This document shows, piece by piece, positions 42,359-51,826 of a stretch of DNA of 64,000 nt. The position numbers and the translations under genes are program-made. This stretch comes from Streptomyces californicus (GTDB taxonomy: Bacteria; Actinomycetota; Actinomycetes; Streptomycetales; Streptomycetaceae). How positions within the stretch are numbered: the stretch's first letter is position 1; each line of letters opens with the position of its first letter. The stretch is taken from assembly GCF_000717645.1 (NCBI RefSeq), contig NZ_JNZZ01000019.1:294509-358508 (forward strand), in the 5' to 3' direction. Under the pieces are notes generated by a model. The model searched no databases. It worked only from the letters and a program-made list of their open reading frames with translations, and was not told where the DNA came from.

Positions 42359-43705
42359 ATGCACCCGCGTGAGTCCCTCCGGGCGGCAGGCCACGACCTG
42401 GCCGCCGAACTCCGGGCGAACCGCCTGAAGGACCAGCTCAGTTCCTCGGGCGAGGCGCAGAGCTGGCACCGCACCAGCGGCCGGCTCGCCGAGGGCCGCG
42501 TCAGCGACATCAGCGTGCAGTGGGGGCAGGCCACCGCGGCCCGGTACGTCACGCGCGACACGTTCCTGCACCGCTCCGCCTCCGGCTTCGACCCCACCGT
42601 CGCCCGGCTCGGCGCGGGCGGTGGCAGGACCGCGGTCGTCGGCGGGCAGGACGCCGGACAGCCCCCCGCCTGGACGGAACCCGGCACGGCGCTCACCGCC
42701 CTGCGCGAACTCGAACAGGCCGCCCGCGACTTCGACCCCACCGTCGCCCAGGTCGTCGTCGACTTCGAACTCGCCGAGCAGGACCTCTGCGTCGTCGACC
42801 ACCAGGGCCTCGTCCACGACGAGACCCGGCAGCTCACCTACCTCACGGTCCGCGTCATCGCCCGCAAGGGCGGCCGCGTCTCCACCGGCTTCTACACGCC
42901 CGGCGTCAGCGGACCCCTCTCCGGCATCGACATGCGCGCCGCCGGGTCCGAGGTCGCCCGGCGCGCCGTCACCGGTCTCGCCGCCCGCCCCGCCCCCGTC
43001 GGCCGGCTGCCTGTCGTCGTCGCCGGCGGCCGCGGCATGGTCCTCCTCCACGAGGCCTGCTGCCACCCGCTGGAGGGCGACGAGGTGCTGCGCGGCTCCG
43101 TCTACGCGGGGAGGATGGGCGAGACCATCGCCTCCCCGCTGGTCACCCTGCGGGACGACCCCACCGTCCCCGGCGCCGTCGGCTCGTACCTCTACGACGA
43201 CGAGGGGGTGCGTGCCGCCCCCACCACCCTCATCGAGAACGGCGTCCTCACCGGCTGGCTCACCGACCAGGAGTCCGCGGCCCGGCTCGGCCTGGAATCC
43301 AGCGGCAACGGCCGCTGTACCACCGCCCTCCAGCCGCCCCAGCCGCGGATGACCAACACCTGCCTCGCCGCCGGCGCCTCGACCGTCGACGAGATCATCG
43401 CCTCCACCGAGTACGGCATCTACGCCGAGCACGTCGGTGGCGGCGAAGTGATCGAGTCCACCGGCGAGTTCACGTTCCGGGTGACCAACGGCCATCTGAT
43501 CGAGAACGGGCGGGTCACCGACCCCATCGAGGAAACCACCATCACGGGAACGGGAACACAGGTGCTCAGGGACATCGACGCCATCGCCGACGACACCACG
43601 GTCGGCGCGGCCAAGTGCGGCAAGTTCGGCCAGTGGGTGACCGTGGGAGTCGTCGGACCGACGCTCCGCGTCGGCTCCCTCCTCGTGGGGGGTACGCACC
43701 GATGA
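42359..43705 (+). CDS. TldD-like metalloprotease subunit
   Basis: This 448-residue member of the TldD/PmbA family has the zinc motif HExxxH intact as VLLHEACCHPLEGD (His 231, Glu 232, His 236). Family blocks follow: GSYLYDDEGVRAAPTTLIENGVLTGWL and GTGTQVLRDIDAIADD. TldD forms a barrel heterodimer with TldE and cuts unfolded or modified peptides. ATG at 42359 has AAGGAG 8 bases upstream. Its stop overlaps the TldE-like start. Such pairs mature microcin B17 and occur in some RiPP and peptide antibiotic clusters; in a phosphonate cluster they may trim a protecting peptide, cleave a precursor or protect the producer. Confidence 0.88.
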   Translation: MHPRESLRAAGHDLAAELRANRLKDQLSSSGEAQSWHRTSGRLAEGRVSDISVQWGQATAARYVTRDTFLHRSASGFDPTVARLGAGGGRTAVVGGQDAGQPPAWTEPGTALTALRELEQAARDFDPTVAQVVVDFELAEQDLCVVDHQGLVHDETRQLTYLTVRVIARKGGRVSTGFYTPGVSGPLSGIDMRAAGSEVARRAVTGLAARPAPVGRLPVVVAGGRGMVLLHEACCHPLEGDEVLRGSVYAGRMGETIASPLVTLRDDPTVPGAVGSYLYDDEGVRAAPTTLIENGVLTGWLTDQESAARLGLESSGNGRCTTALQPPQPRMTNTCLAAGASTVDEIIASTEYGIYAEHVGGGEVIESTGEFTFRVTNGHLIENGRVTDPIEETTITGTGTQVLRDIDAIADDTTVGAAKCGKFGQWVTVGVVGPTLRVGSLLVGGTHR

Positions 43706-45087
43706 GCACCACGACTCCCGCGCACGCGTCCCACGAGCCCTTCGCCGATGCCGCCGCGCACACCGGCGCGAGCGACACGCTCCTCGCCGAGGCCGCGCGC
43801 CACGGCGCCGACGCCGAGTTCTGGACCGCCTGGCACGAGACCGACGAACTGGTCTGCCGCGACGGTGCCGTCGAGCGCCGCAGCGAGGTCCTCTCCGGAG
43901 CGACCGCGCTCACCGTCTGGGCCGACGGCAACGAGGGCTACGCCGTGCGCAACGCCCCTGGCGCCACCGACACCGCCCTGGTCACGACCGCGCTCGCCAT
44001 CGGCCGCGTCCTCGCCGCCGGGGACACGGCCCCCGCCCCCCACGCGGACCGCGCCCCGCGCACCGAGCCGCCGGCCCCCCTGCCCCGGATCGGCGCCGAC
44101 GCCACCGCCCGCCTGCGCGCGCTCACCGAGAGCGCCGACGACGGCGACGTCGAGATCGAACTGCGCGCCCGGGCCGACCGCACCCGCGTCCGGCTCCACC
44201 GCGCCGGCACGGACCCCGCCGAGTACGACACCGGCGTCGCGCAGCTCTTCGCCCGGATCACCGCGCGCGGCTCCGGCACCGGCTACATCGGCCACCAGAT
44301 ATTCGGCCGCACCATGGACGGCGTCCTCGACGCCGCCGAGCGCACCGAACTGGGCGAACTCGTCGGCCTCGCCCGGATCCTCACCACCCGGCCCGCCACC
44401 GCCCTCGACCATGACGACGTCCTCGTCGACGGCCGGGTGCTGTGCCGTCTCCTCACGCTCGTCGCCCCCGCCTTCCTCCTGGACTCCGTCCTCGAAGGCC
44501 GCTCGCCCCTCAAGGACGGCATCGGCGAACGCGTCGCCTCACCCGGAGTCACCCTCGTCGACGACCCCACGGCCGACGATGCCCCGCTCCCCGCTCCCTG
44601 GGACGGAGAGGGAACCCCCACGGGCCCCACCGTCCTCGTCGAGGACGGCGTCCTGCGCGGCTTCCTCTCCTCCCGCAGGACCGCCGCCGAGGCGGGCGCG
44701 CCCGCCACCGGCTCGGCCCAGCGCGGCGCCAACGGCGAGATGACGACGGTCCAGCCCGGCCACCTCGTGCTGAGCCACACCGAGGACCTCGGCACCGAGA
44801 CCCGTCCCGGCCGCACCGTGCTCCACATCGTGCAGGCCAACGGCGCCCACACCTCCAACCCCATCACCGGCGACTTCTCCATCGGCGCCAACGCCGTGCT
44901 CGTCAGCCCCGACGGGACCCGCCGCAACGCCGGCAACATCACCCTCGCCGGCAACGTCTTCGACCTGCTCCGCTCGATCGACGGACACGACGGCCGTGTC
45001 CGCGTTAACCGCAGCAACAACTCCTTCGTCGCCGGCCCCGGCGTCTGGACCCGCAGTCTCACCGTCGGCCACCAGGAAGGCGCATGA
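43702..45087 (+). CDS. TldE/PmbA-like subunit
   Basis: This 461-residue partner of the preceding TldD-like protein has the same fold (GATALTVWADGNEGYAVRN; VLVDGRVLCRLLTLVAPAFLLDSVLEGRSPL; FGRTMDGVLDAAERTELGELVGLARIL) but lacks the HExxxH zinc motif, as expected for the TldE half. ATG at 43702 overlaps the TldD stop (ATGA), so equal production is expected. The C-terminal block GNITLAGNVFDLLRSIDGHDG is typical. The pair most likely acts as one peptidase. Confidence 0.85.
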   Translation: MSTTTPAHASHEPFADAAAHTGASDTLLAEAARHGADAEFWTAWHETDELVCRDGAVERRSEVLSGATALTVWADGNEGYAVRNAPGATDTALVTTALAIGRVLAAGDTAPAPHADRAPRTEPPAPLPRIGADATARLRALTESADDGDVEIELRARADRTRVRLHRAGTDPAEYDTGVAQLFARITARGSGTGYIGHQIFGRTMDGVLDAAERTELGELVGLARILTTRPATALDHDDVLVDGRVLCRLLTLVAPAFLLDSVLEGRSPLKDGIGERVASPGVTLVDDPTADDAPLPAPWDGEGTPTGPTVLVEDGVLRGFLSSRRTAAEAGAPATGSAQRGANGEMTTVQPGHLVLSHTEDLGTETRPGRTVLHIVQANGAHTSNPITGDFSIGANAVLVSPDGTRRNAGNITLAGNVFDLLRSIDGHDGRVRVNRSNNSFVAGPGVWTRSLTVGHQEGA

Positions 45088-45091
45088 GCGC

Positions 45092-46354
45092 ATGAGCCTC
45101 CTGAAGAACCCCGATTTCCGGCTGTTCTGGGGCGCGCAGACGGTCAGCATGGTCGGCACCAACATGACCCGGGTCGCCATCCCGCTCCTCGCGGCCGGAA
45201 CCCTCGCCGCCACCCCGTTCCAGATGGGGCTGCTCCAGGCCGCGCAGACGATCGCCTTCCTCCTCGTCGGCCTCCCCGCCGGCGTGTACGTGGACCGGTC
45301 GCGCCGCCGGCCGATCCTCATCGTGTGCGACCTGCTGCGGGCCGCCCTGATGGCGGCGATCGTCCTCGGCTTCGTCTTCGACCTGGTCACCTTCGCGGGC
45401 CTGCTCGCGGTGACCCTGCTCGTCGGCCTCGCCACCGCGTTCTTCGAGATCGCCTACCAGTCGTACATCCCCGTCGTCGTCGGCCGGGAGAACCTCGTCG
45501 AGGGCAACGCCCGGCTGGAGAGCACCAACGCGGTCTCGCGGCTCGCCGGGCCGACCCTCGGCGGCGGCCTCGTCCAACTGGCCGGCGCCGTCGCGACCGT
45601 CTCCGTCCAGGCCGCCACCCACGTGGTGTCCGCCGTCCTGCTCTCCCGGATCCGCACCCCCGAGGCGGTCCCCGAGCGCGGCGAGCGGCGCCACATCAGA
45701 GCCGAGATCAGCGAGGGCCTCCGGTTCGTCCTCCGCGATCCGGTCTTCCGCGCCATCACCGGCTCGGCGGCGACGTACAACTTCTTCTACGCGGTCTCCC
45801 TGCCGCTCGTGATGCTGCTGCTCGTCGACGAGATGGGGCTCTCCGGCACCGCCGTCGGCCTCCTCATGGCCGTCAGCGGCGTCGGCGGCGTGCTCGGCGC
45901 CTCCTTCGCCGGCCGGCTGGCCCGCCGGTTCGGACAGGTCCGCGCGATGTGGGTCTCGTACCTCCTGACCGTGCCCACCGCGCTGCTCATCCCGTTCGCC
46001 GGGAGCGGCTGGACGGTCGCCCTGTTCGCGGGCCCCTGGTTCGCCATGAGCTTCGGCATCGTCGTCTACAACGTCGGCCAGGTCAGCATCCGGCAGCAGC
46101 TGTGCCCCCCGGAGCTCCTGGGCCGGATGAACGCCAGCGTCCGCTTCCTCGTCTGGGGAATCCTGCCGCTCGGCTCGATCACCGGCGGAGCCCTGGGGGA
46201 GTGGCTCGGGATCCGAGGCGCCCTCCTCATCGGCGGCGCCGGCATGAGCGCGGGCGTCCTGTGGCTGGTCCTCTCCCGGCTGCGCCCCCTGCGCGACCTC
46301 CCCGCACCGCCCGCGGACTCCCCGTCGCAGGACGACGCCCCCGCACGCGCCTGA
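45092..46354 (+). CDS. MFS transporter (drug/metabolite efflux type)
   Basis: This 420-residue membrane protein has about twelve hydrophobic segments and the MFS loop motif GVYVDRSRRRPILIVCDLLRAALM between helices 2 and 3, a second copy SFAGRLARRFGQVRAMW in the other half, and an N-terminus (MSLLKNPDFRLFWGAQTVSMVGT) typical of actinobacterial enterobactin/drug exporters of the MFS_3 type. ATG at 45092 is selected; it follows the TldE stop by 4 bases with AAGGCG upstream. It is the likely exporter of the phosphonate product and a self-resistance factor. Confidence 0.9.
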   Translation: MSLLKNPDFRLFWGAQTVSMVGTNMTRVAIPLLAAGTLAATPFQMGLLQAAQTIAFLLVGLPAGVYVDRSRRRPILIVCDLLRAALMAAIVLGFVFDLVTFAGLLAVTLLVGLATAFFEIAYQSYIPVVVGRENLVEGNARLESTNAVSRLAGPTLGGGLVQLAGAVATVSVQAATHVVSAVLLSRIRTPEAVPERGERRHIRAEISEGLRFVLRDPVFRAITGSAATYNFFYAVSLPLVMLLLVDEMGLSGTAVGLLMAVSGVGGVLGASFAGRLARRFGQVRAMWVSYLLTVPTALLIPFAGSGWTVALFAGPWFAMSFGIVVYNVGQVSIRQQLCPPELLGRMNASVRFLVWGILPLGSITGGALGEWLGIRGALLIGGAGMSAGVLWLVLSRLRPLRDLPAPPADSPSQDDAPARA

Positions 46355-46420
46355 GACGCTCCCCGCCTTCCGGGAACAGCGAAGAACCGAGCAGACCGAA
46401 GCAACCGAATGGAGTACCCC

Positions 46421-47689
46421 GTGTCCCCCCGCTACGTAGTGTTCATCGACTCCCCGTGGACCGGCGCCGGCCAGGACTGCGCCCGCTTCCTCCTGGAGCA
46501 GGGAATCACGCCCCTCATCCTGGCCGCCGACCCCGCCCACCTCCACCCCTCGCTGCTCCACGACTACGCCGAACTGGGCGTCGCCATCCACGCCTGCGAC
46601 GTCGACTCCGCCGACGCGATCGTCGCCTTCTGCGACGACCTCGCGACCCGCGGCGAGGTCGTCGGCGTCACCTCCGTCTACGAGTACTACTGCGACATGG
46701 GCGCCCGCGTCGCCGCCCGCCTCGGCCTGGCGGGACCCGCCCCCGAGGCCGTCGCCATCTGCCGCTCCAAGTCCGCCATGCGCGAGGCGATGGCCCCCGT
46801 GCCCGGCCTCAACCCCCTCTTCCGGGTGGCCGAGTCCCCGGAGGAGGCCGCGGCCGCCGCAGACGCGATCGGCTACCCCGTCGTCGTCAAGCCGCTCGAC
46901 CTCACCGGCAGCCTCTTCGTCCGCCGCTGCGAGAACGCGGAGGACGTCACCGCCATCACCGCCGAGGTCATGGGCCTCGGCGAGTACCTCGGCCACGAGG
47001 TCACCCCGAAGGTGATCGTCGAGGAGTGCGTCCTCGGCGCCGAGTACTCCGCGGAGATCGTGCACGGAAAGGTCCTCGGCCTCACCGAGAAGATCGGCAG
47101 CGAGCCGCCCCTCTTCCTGGAGATGGGCCACGTCTTCCCCGCCGCCCTCCCCGGCGAGCAGGAGCGCCTGCTCGTCGAGAAGGCCGAACTCGCCGTCAAG
47201 GCCGTCGGCATCACCTGGGGCCCGTCCCACGTCGAGCTCAAGCTCACCGCCGACGGCAAGGACGCGCGGGTCATCGAGGTCAACGGCCGGATCGCCGGCG
47301 ACCGCATCCCCGAGGCCGTGCGCATCGCCAGCGGCGTCGACATGTGCCGCCTCCACATGACCGCGCTGCTCGGCGGCGCCCCCGACCTGACGCTCACCGC
47401 CGACCGCACCGCCGCCATCCACTTCCTGATGCTCAAGTCGAGCGGTCACCTCGACGCGATCGACGGCGTGGAGGAGGCGCTGGCCCTCGACGGCGTCCGC
47501 GAGGTGCACCTGCGCCCCGGCGTCCAGGCCGGTATCGACTACCGGGCGAACGGCTCCAACCGCGACCGCGCCGCCTGGATCATCACCGAGGGCGCCGACC
47601 GCGACCAGGCACTCGCCCGCGCCCACAAGGCCGGCGACACGCTCACCTTCACCTGGTCGCCCCTCTCCGAGACCGACGCGGAGGCGTAG
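46421..47689 (+). CDS. ATP-grasp ligase 1
   Basis: This protein of the ATP-grasp superfamily joins a carboxylate (through an acylphosphate) to an amine. It has the N-terminal preATP-grasp strand YVVFIDSPWTGAGQDCARFLLEQG, the central lysine segment YPVVVKPLDLTGSLFVRRCEN, IVEECVLGAEYSAEIVHG, and the metal-binding Glu-x-Asn in ARVIEVNGRIAGDRIPE. GTG at 46421 has GGAG 6 bases upstream; ATG at 46409 gives four more residues and is possible. Length is 422 residues. It is closest in style to L-amino-acid ligases and is one of three ATP-grasp enzymes in the arm, each a candidate for one amide bond to aminoethylphosphonate or an amino acid. Confidence 0.87.
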   Translation: MSPRYVVFIDSPWTGAGQDCARFLLEQGITPLILAADPAHLHPSLLHDYAELGVAIHACDVDSADAIVAFCDDLATRGEVVGVTSVYEYYCDMGARVAARLGLAGPAPEAVAICRSKSAMREAMAPVPGLNPLFRVAESPEEAAAAADAIGYPVVVKPLDLTGSLFVRRCENAEDVTAITAEVMGLGEYLGHEVTPKVIVEECVLGAEYSAEIVHGKVLGLTEKIGSEPPLFLEMGHVFPAALPGEQERLLVEKAELAVKAVGITWGPSHVELKLTADGKDARVIEVNGRIAGDRIPEAVRIASGVDMCRLHMTALLGGAPDLTLTADRTAAIHFLMLKSSGHLDAIDGVEEALALDGVREVHLRPGVQAGIDYRANGSNRDRAAWIITEGADRDQALARAHKAGDTLTFTWSPLSETDAEA

Positions 47690-47693
47690 CACC

Positions 47694-49190
47694 GTGTCCC
47701 GCCCCGCCCCCTCCCCGGCGGCGCCCCCGTTCCCGGCCCGCACCGTCCCCGTACCGTTCCTCGCCCCCGACACCGCGCGGGAGCACGTGGACGGGGCGGG
47801 CCCGGCGGACGGTGACGCGTCCGAGGCGCCGCTGACCTGGAGCCAGCGGTACTACCTCGCGGAGGTCGACGCCGCCAGGGCCCACGGGCGGGGCCTCAAC
47901 GTGCCCCGCCTCTACCGGCTCCGCCCCGGGACCACCGAGGCCGGCACCGTCACCGCCCTGAGCGAACTGCTCGTACGGTACGAGGTGCTGCGCACCCGAG
48001 TCGTCCGGGACCCGGCGGGCACGGTACGCCAACGGGTGCACGCCCGGGGCGCCCTGCACCTCGCCGTCCACGAGGCCCCCGCCGGCGCCGCCGACGACCA
48101 CGCCCGAACGGTCCTCGACGGGCTGGTCACCCCGCCGCTCGACGTGACGGAGTGCTGGCCGCTGCGCGCGGCGCTCGTCACCGAGGACGGCCACCCGCGC
48201 TACCTGGCCCTGGCGTTCAGCCATGTCGCGGTCGACGCCTACGCGCTCGTCCCGGTCTCCGAGCACCTCGTCGAGCGGATCGCCGAGGCCGACCCGGTGG
48301 CCCGCGCCGCCGCGCCCGCCGCCGCCGGCACGGTCGCGCGAGGACCGCGCGAACAGGCGGCGGCGGAGGCGTCCCCCGCCGGACGGAAGGCGGCGGGCCG
48401 TGCCCTGCGCCACGCCGAGGAGGCGTACCGCCGCATGCCGGCCGCCGTGAACCCGGCACCGGACACGCGGCCGCGGCCCTCGCCCCGCCACCGGTTCCTG
48501 CACCGTACGTCCCCCGCCCTCGACCTCGCCGCCGGCGCGGTCGCCGCGCGCACCGGGGAGTCGCCCGCCACGGTCCTCGCGGCCGCTCTCGTCGCCCTCG
48601 ACGCGGCCGGGACCGGACCCGTACCGCACGTGGACGGCACGGGCGAGACCCGGTACGGCGCCGTGCACCTGATCTCGGCGAACCGGCTGCGGCCCGAGAC
48701 CGCCGCCGCCGTCCTGCCCCTGTCCCAGCCCGTGCCCTGCTGCGTGGACACGGCAGGCGCGACCTTCGGGGAGCTCGTCCGCAGGACCGCCGCCGCCTCC
48801 CTGCGCGCCTTCCGGGCGGGCGGCGCCCCGCCCGACGAACTGGCCGCACTGCTCGCCACCGTGGCGCGGGAGCGGGGCGTACGGCTCGACGCGACGCCCG
48901 CCCTCAACTACCGGCCGCGCTCCACCGCGTTGCCCGTCCGCCCGACGACCGCCGGGGAACTCGCCGCCGCCGCGCCCCGCTCCGTGACGCGGTGGACCGA
49001 GGCCGACCCGTGGCGGGCGAGCCACTACCTCAGCGCCGACGTGGACGCCTCCGGCATCCGCCTGCTCCTCCAGGTCGACACCGCCGTCCACCCGCCGGAG
49101 TGGGCCGAACGGCGCCTGGACGCCCTCGAACGGCTGCTGTGCGCGGCGGCACTGGACGCGCACTGCCCGGCGCTTCCGACCCTCGGCTGA
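47694..49190 (+). CDS. Condensation-domain-like protein with degenerate active site
   Basis: This 498-residue protein has the NRPS condensation-domain fold: C1-like LTWSQRYYLAEVDAAR, LLVRYEVLRTRVVRDPAGTVRQRV, and the C3 motif as LALAFSHVAVDAYALVPV. The canonical HHxxxDG has become S-H-x-x-x-D-A, keeping the catalytic second His and the Asp but losing the first His and the Gly. C-terminal segments are recognisable but weak. GTG at 47694 follows ligase 1 by 4 bases. It may join the amino acid on the carrier protein (28606) to a soluble amine such as aminoethylphosphonate. If inactive it could be a structural partner. Confidence 0.72.
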   Translation: MSRPAPSPAAPPFPARTVPVPFLAPDTAREHVDGAGPADGDASEAPLTWSQRYYLAEVDAARAHGRGLNVPRLYRLRPGTTEAGTVTALSELLVRYEVLRTRVVRDPAGTVRQRVHARGALHLAVHEAPAGAADDHARTVLDGLVTPPLDVTECWPLRAALVTEDGHPRYLALAFSHVAVDAYALVPVSEHLVERIAEADPVARAAAPAAAGTVARGPREQAAAEASPAGRKAAGRALRHAEEAYRRMPAAVNPAPDTRPRPSPRHRFLHRTSPALDLAAGAVAARTGESPATVLAAALVALDAAGTGPVPHVDGTGETRYGAVHLISANRLRPETAAAVLPLSQPVPCCVDTAGATFGELVRRTAAASLRAFRAGGAPPDELAALLATVARERGVRLDATPALNYRPRSTALPVRPTTAGELAAAAPRSVTRWTEADPWRASHYLSADVDASGIRLLLQVDTAVHPPEWAERRLDALERLLCAAALDAHCPALPTLG

Positions 49191-49227
49191 ACTCCCCCTC
49201 GTAGACGACAGATTGAGAGCAGGAACG

Positions 49228-50517
49228 ATGGCAGACGATCAGCGGCGCACGGACGGCACGCGGCCGGCGGCCGATCGGCCGCGCACGGTTCTCCTGGTCG
49301 GCGCCGGGGTGATGGCCGAGGGGTATCTGCACGCGGCCCAGGCCCTGGGACTCCGGGTCGGCGTCGTGGAGACCCCGACCCGCCGCGCGGTGCTCGCGGA
49401 CCGCTTCCCGTGCCTCGTGGACTTCGAGCCCGTCGACGAGTCCGCCGCGGCCCGCGACGAGAGCTGGCTGGCGCCCGCGACGACCCTGGCGGCCCGGCTG
49501 CGCCCGGACGCCGTCCTCGGCTTCGCCGAACCGCACGTCCTGGCCACGGCCATGGTCCAGCACCGGCTCGGCCTGCCGGGCCCCGGCCTCGACGCGGCGA
49601 CCGTCTCCCGCAACAAGGCTCTCCAGCGTGCCGAGTTCGGCCGTACCGGGCTGCCCCAGCCGGCCCACCGCCACACCCGGCGGCTCTCCGAGGCCACCGA
49701 CTGGGCCCTGGAGCGGCTCCCCGTCGTCGTGAAGCCGGTCTCCTCGCAGGGCAGCCAGGGCGTCGAGCGGGTCGGCACCCCGGCCGACTGGGCCGACGCC
49801 GTCGCCCGCCGCGACACCGAGGGCCCGCTCCTCGTCGAGCGGTACGTCGAGGGCCAGGAGTACAGCGTGGAGGCCCTGGTCCACCGGGGCCGGGTGCTGT
49901 TCACCAACCTGACCCGCAAAGAGACCACCGGCCCCCCTCACTTCGTGGAACTGCTCCACGAGGCCGGCTACGGCACCGACCGTCCCGTGCTCCGCAAGGC
50001 GGCGGAGGAGCTGTGCCGCGGGGTGGTGGCCGCCCTCGGCATGGTGACCGGCGTCGCCCACCTGGAGTTCCGGGCGGTCGCCGACGGCGAGCCGGTGATC
50101 ATGGAGGTGGCGGTCCGTACGCCGGGCGACCACATCATGGAACTCGTGGGGCGCGCCCACCGCTTCGACGTCTTCGGCGCCCTGCTGCTCCTCGCCCTCG
50201 GCGAGGAACCGGCCGTCCCGGACGGCCACCACCCGGTGCGCTCGGCAGGCAGTCTCTTCCTCTCGTCCCCGGGCAGCGGAACGCTCGCCGCGCTCGACCT
50301 GTCCGGCTGGGCGGACCGGCCGGACGTGGCCCGGTACGACGCCCGCCTCGCGCCGGGCGCGCCCGTGCGCCCCGCCGAGGACTCGGGGGACCGGCTCGCG
50401 TGGGCGGTCCTGGACTGCGCCACCCCGGACGCGCTGCGCGCGCTGGCGGCCGAGCTCGTGAACGGCGCCGTGGTCGACCTCACCGACGACCCCGGCGCCC
50501 ACCTGGAAACCGTCTGA
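49228..50517 (+). CDS. ATP-grasp ligase 2
   Basis: This 429-residue ATP-grasp enzyme has TVLLVGAGVMAEGYLHAAQALGLRVGVVE at the N-terminus, lysine segment PVVVKPVSSQGSQGVERV, LLVERYVEGQEYSVEALVHRG and the terminal metal site EPVIMEVAVRTPGDHIME, where the usual E-x-N reads E-V-A-V-R, a variant of the third metal ligand. The C-terminal ~100 residues form the extra domain typical of carnosine-synthase-like ligases. ATG at 49228 follows AGGA by 5 bases. It lies between the condensation-like protein and ligase 3. Substrates are unknown. Confidence 0.85.
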   Translation: MADDQRRTDGTRPAADRPRTVLLVGAGVMAEGYLHAAQALGLRVGVVETPTRRAVLADRFPCLVDFEPVDESAAARDESWLAPATTLAARLRPDAVLGFAEPHVLATAMVQHRLGLPGPGLDAATVSRNKALQRAEFGRTGLPQPAHRHTRRLSEATDWALERLPVVVKPVSSQGSQGVERVGTPADWADAVARRDTEGPLLVERYVEGQEYSVEALVHRGRVLFTNLTRKETTGPPHFVELLHEAGYGTDRPVLRKAAEELCRGVVAALGMVTGVAHLEFRAVADGEPVIMEVAVRTPGDHIMELVGRAHRFDVFGALLLLALGEEPAVPDGHHPVRSAGSLFLSSPGSGTLAALDLSGWADRPDVARYDARLAPGAPVRPAEDSGDRLAWAVLDCATPDALRALAAELVNGAVVDLTDDPGAHLETV

Positions 50518-50584
50518 TCCTCCGGCCGCGAGGGCCGCACCGCAGAACTTCCCCCGTCCCCTGTCAAGGAGTGCAAGGAGCGTC

Positions 50585-51823
50585 ATGTCCGAACAGCGCG
50601 TGCTGATTGTCGGCGGCAGGATCGAGAACGTCCGCAAGGCGAAGGAGCAGGGCCTCGGCGTCGTCTACCTCCAGCAGCCGGGCCAGTTCACCCCCGAGCA
50701 CGCCTCCCTGGTGGACGCGGCGCTGCTCGTCGACTACACCGACTGGACCGTGACGGAGCCGCTGGTGGCCGCCGCGCACCGAGCGTACGGGTTCACGAGC
50801 GTGGTCACCACGACGGAGGCGGGCGTCGAGCCCGCCGGCCGGATCAGCGACCTGCTGGACCTGGGCGGGGTCTCCCACGAGGTGGCCCACCTGCTGCGGG
50901 ACAAGCTGAGCATGCGCCGCCACCTGGCCGCCGCCGCCCCGACGGTGTCGGTCGCCGCGGAGGAGGTCGGGGACCGGGAGAGCCTGACCGCCTTCGGCGC
51001 ACGCCACGGCTACCCGTTCATCGTCAAGCCGGTCGACGGCATCGGCAGCCTCGGACTCCAACTGGTCGAGTCCGATGATCAGTTGGACGAGGTGTGGGAG
51101 ACGATCACCCGGCTGCGCCACTCGGACCACCAGTTCGCGCGGTTCTTCCCGCTGGAGCGGTTCCTCATGGAGGAGTACATCTCCGGCCAGGAGCTCAGTG
51201 TGGAGGCGTTCACGTTCGAGGGGCGCCATGTCGTGGTGGCCGTCACCGAGAAGCTGACGTACGACAACTTCGTGGAGCTCGGGCACGTCGTTCCGGCCCG
51301 GATCGGGCCGGCGGACGAGGAGGCGGTCGTCGCGTGCGTGACCGAGTTCCTCGACGCGGTCGGGGTGGGGAGCGGCCCCAGCCACACGGAGGTGCGGCTG
51401 TCGGAGCGCGGCCCGCGGGTGATCGAGTCGCACAACCGGCCGGGCGGCGACCGCATCAGGGACCTCGTGGAGGAGGCGACCGGCTTCGACATCGAGCGGT
51501 ACACCGTGGCCTGGCCGGGAGGCGACCTGCCGACCCTGGAGGGCCGGCCTGCCGTGCGGCAGGCGGCGGCCACCCGCTTCCTGGCGGCCGAGCCGGGGAG
51601 GGTGACCGCGGTCGAGGGGGTGGACGGTGCCCTGGCGCTCGACGGGGTGGTCGACGTGGACCTGCCGGTGGAGCCGGGCAGCGTGGTCCAGCCGATCCGG
51701 TCGAGCTGGGACCGGCTCGGACAGGTGATCGCGGTGGCTCCGGACGCCGATGCCGCGGTGGCGCTGTGCGAGAAGGCCTGCGCGGCCATCCGGGTCACCA
51801 CCACGCCCGATCCGGCCGAGTGA
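50585..51823 (+). CDS. ATP-grasp ligase 3
   Basis: This 412-residue ATP-grasp enzyme has VLIVGGRIENVRKAKEQGLGVVYLQ as the preATP-grasp start, YPFIVKPVDGIGSLGLQLVES, FLMEEYISGQELSVEAFTFEG and GPRVIESHNRPGGDRIRDLVEEATGFD, with intact E-x-x-N metal ligands. It is more typical of the carboxylate-amine ligases than ligase 2. ATG at 50585 has AAGGAG 6 bases upstream. Three different ATP-grasp proteins suggest several amide bonds or alternative amino acids, as in phosphono-oligopeptides. Confidence 0.87.
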   Translation: MSEQRVLIVGGRIENVRKAKEQGLGVVYLQQPGQFTPEHASLVDAALLVDYTDWTVTEPLVAAAHRAYGFTSVVTTTEAGVEPAGRISDLLDLGGVSHEVAHLLRDKLSMRRHLAAAAPTVSVAAEEVGDRESLTAFGARHGYPFIVKPVDGIGSLGLQLVESDDQLDEVWETITRLRHSDHQFARFFPLERFLMEEYISGQELSVEAFTFEGRHVVVAVTEKLTYDNFVELGHVVPARIGPADEEAVVACVTEFLDAVGVGSGPSHTEVRLSERGPRVIESHNRPGGDRIRDLVEEATGFDIERYTVAWPGGDLPTLEGRPAVRQAAATRFLAAEPGRVTAVEGVDGALALDGVVDVDLPVEPGSVVQPIRSSWDRLGQVIAVAPDADAAVALCEKACAAIRVTTTPDPAE

Positions 51824-51826
51824 CGC

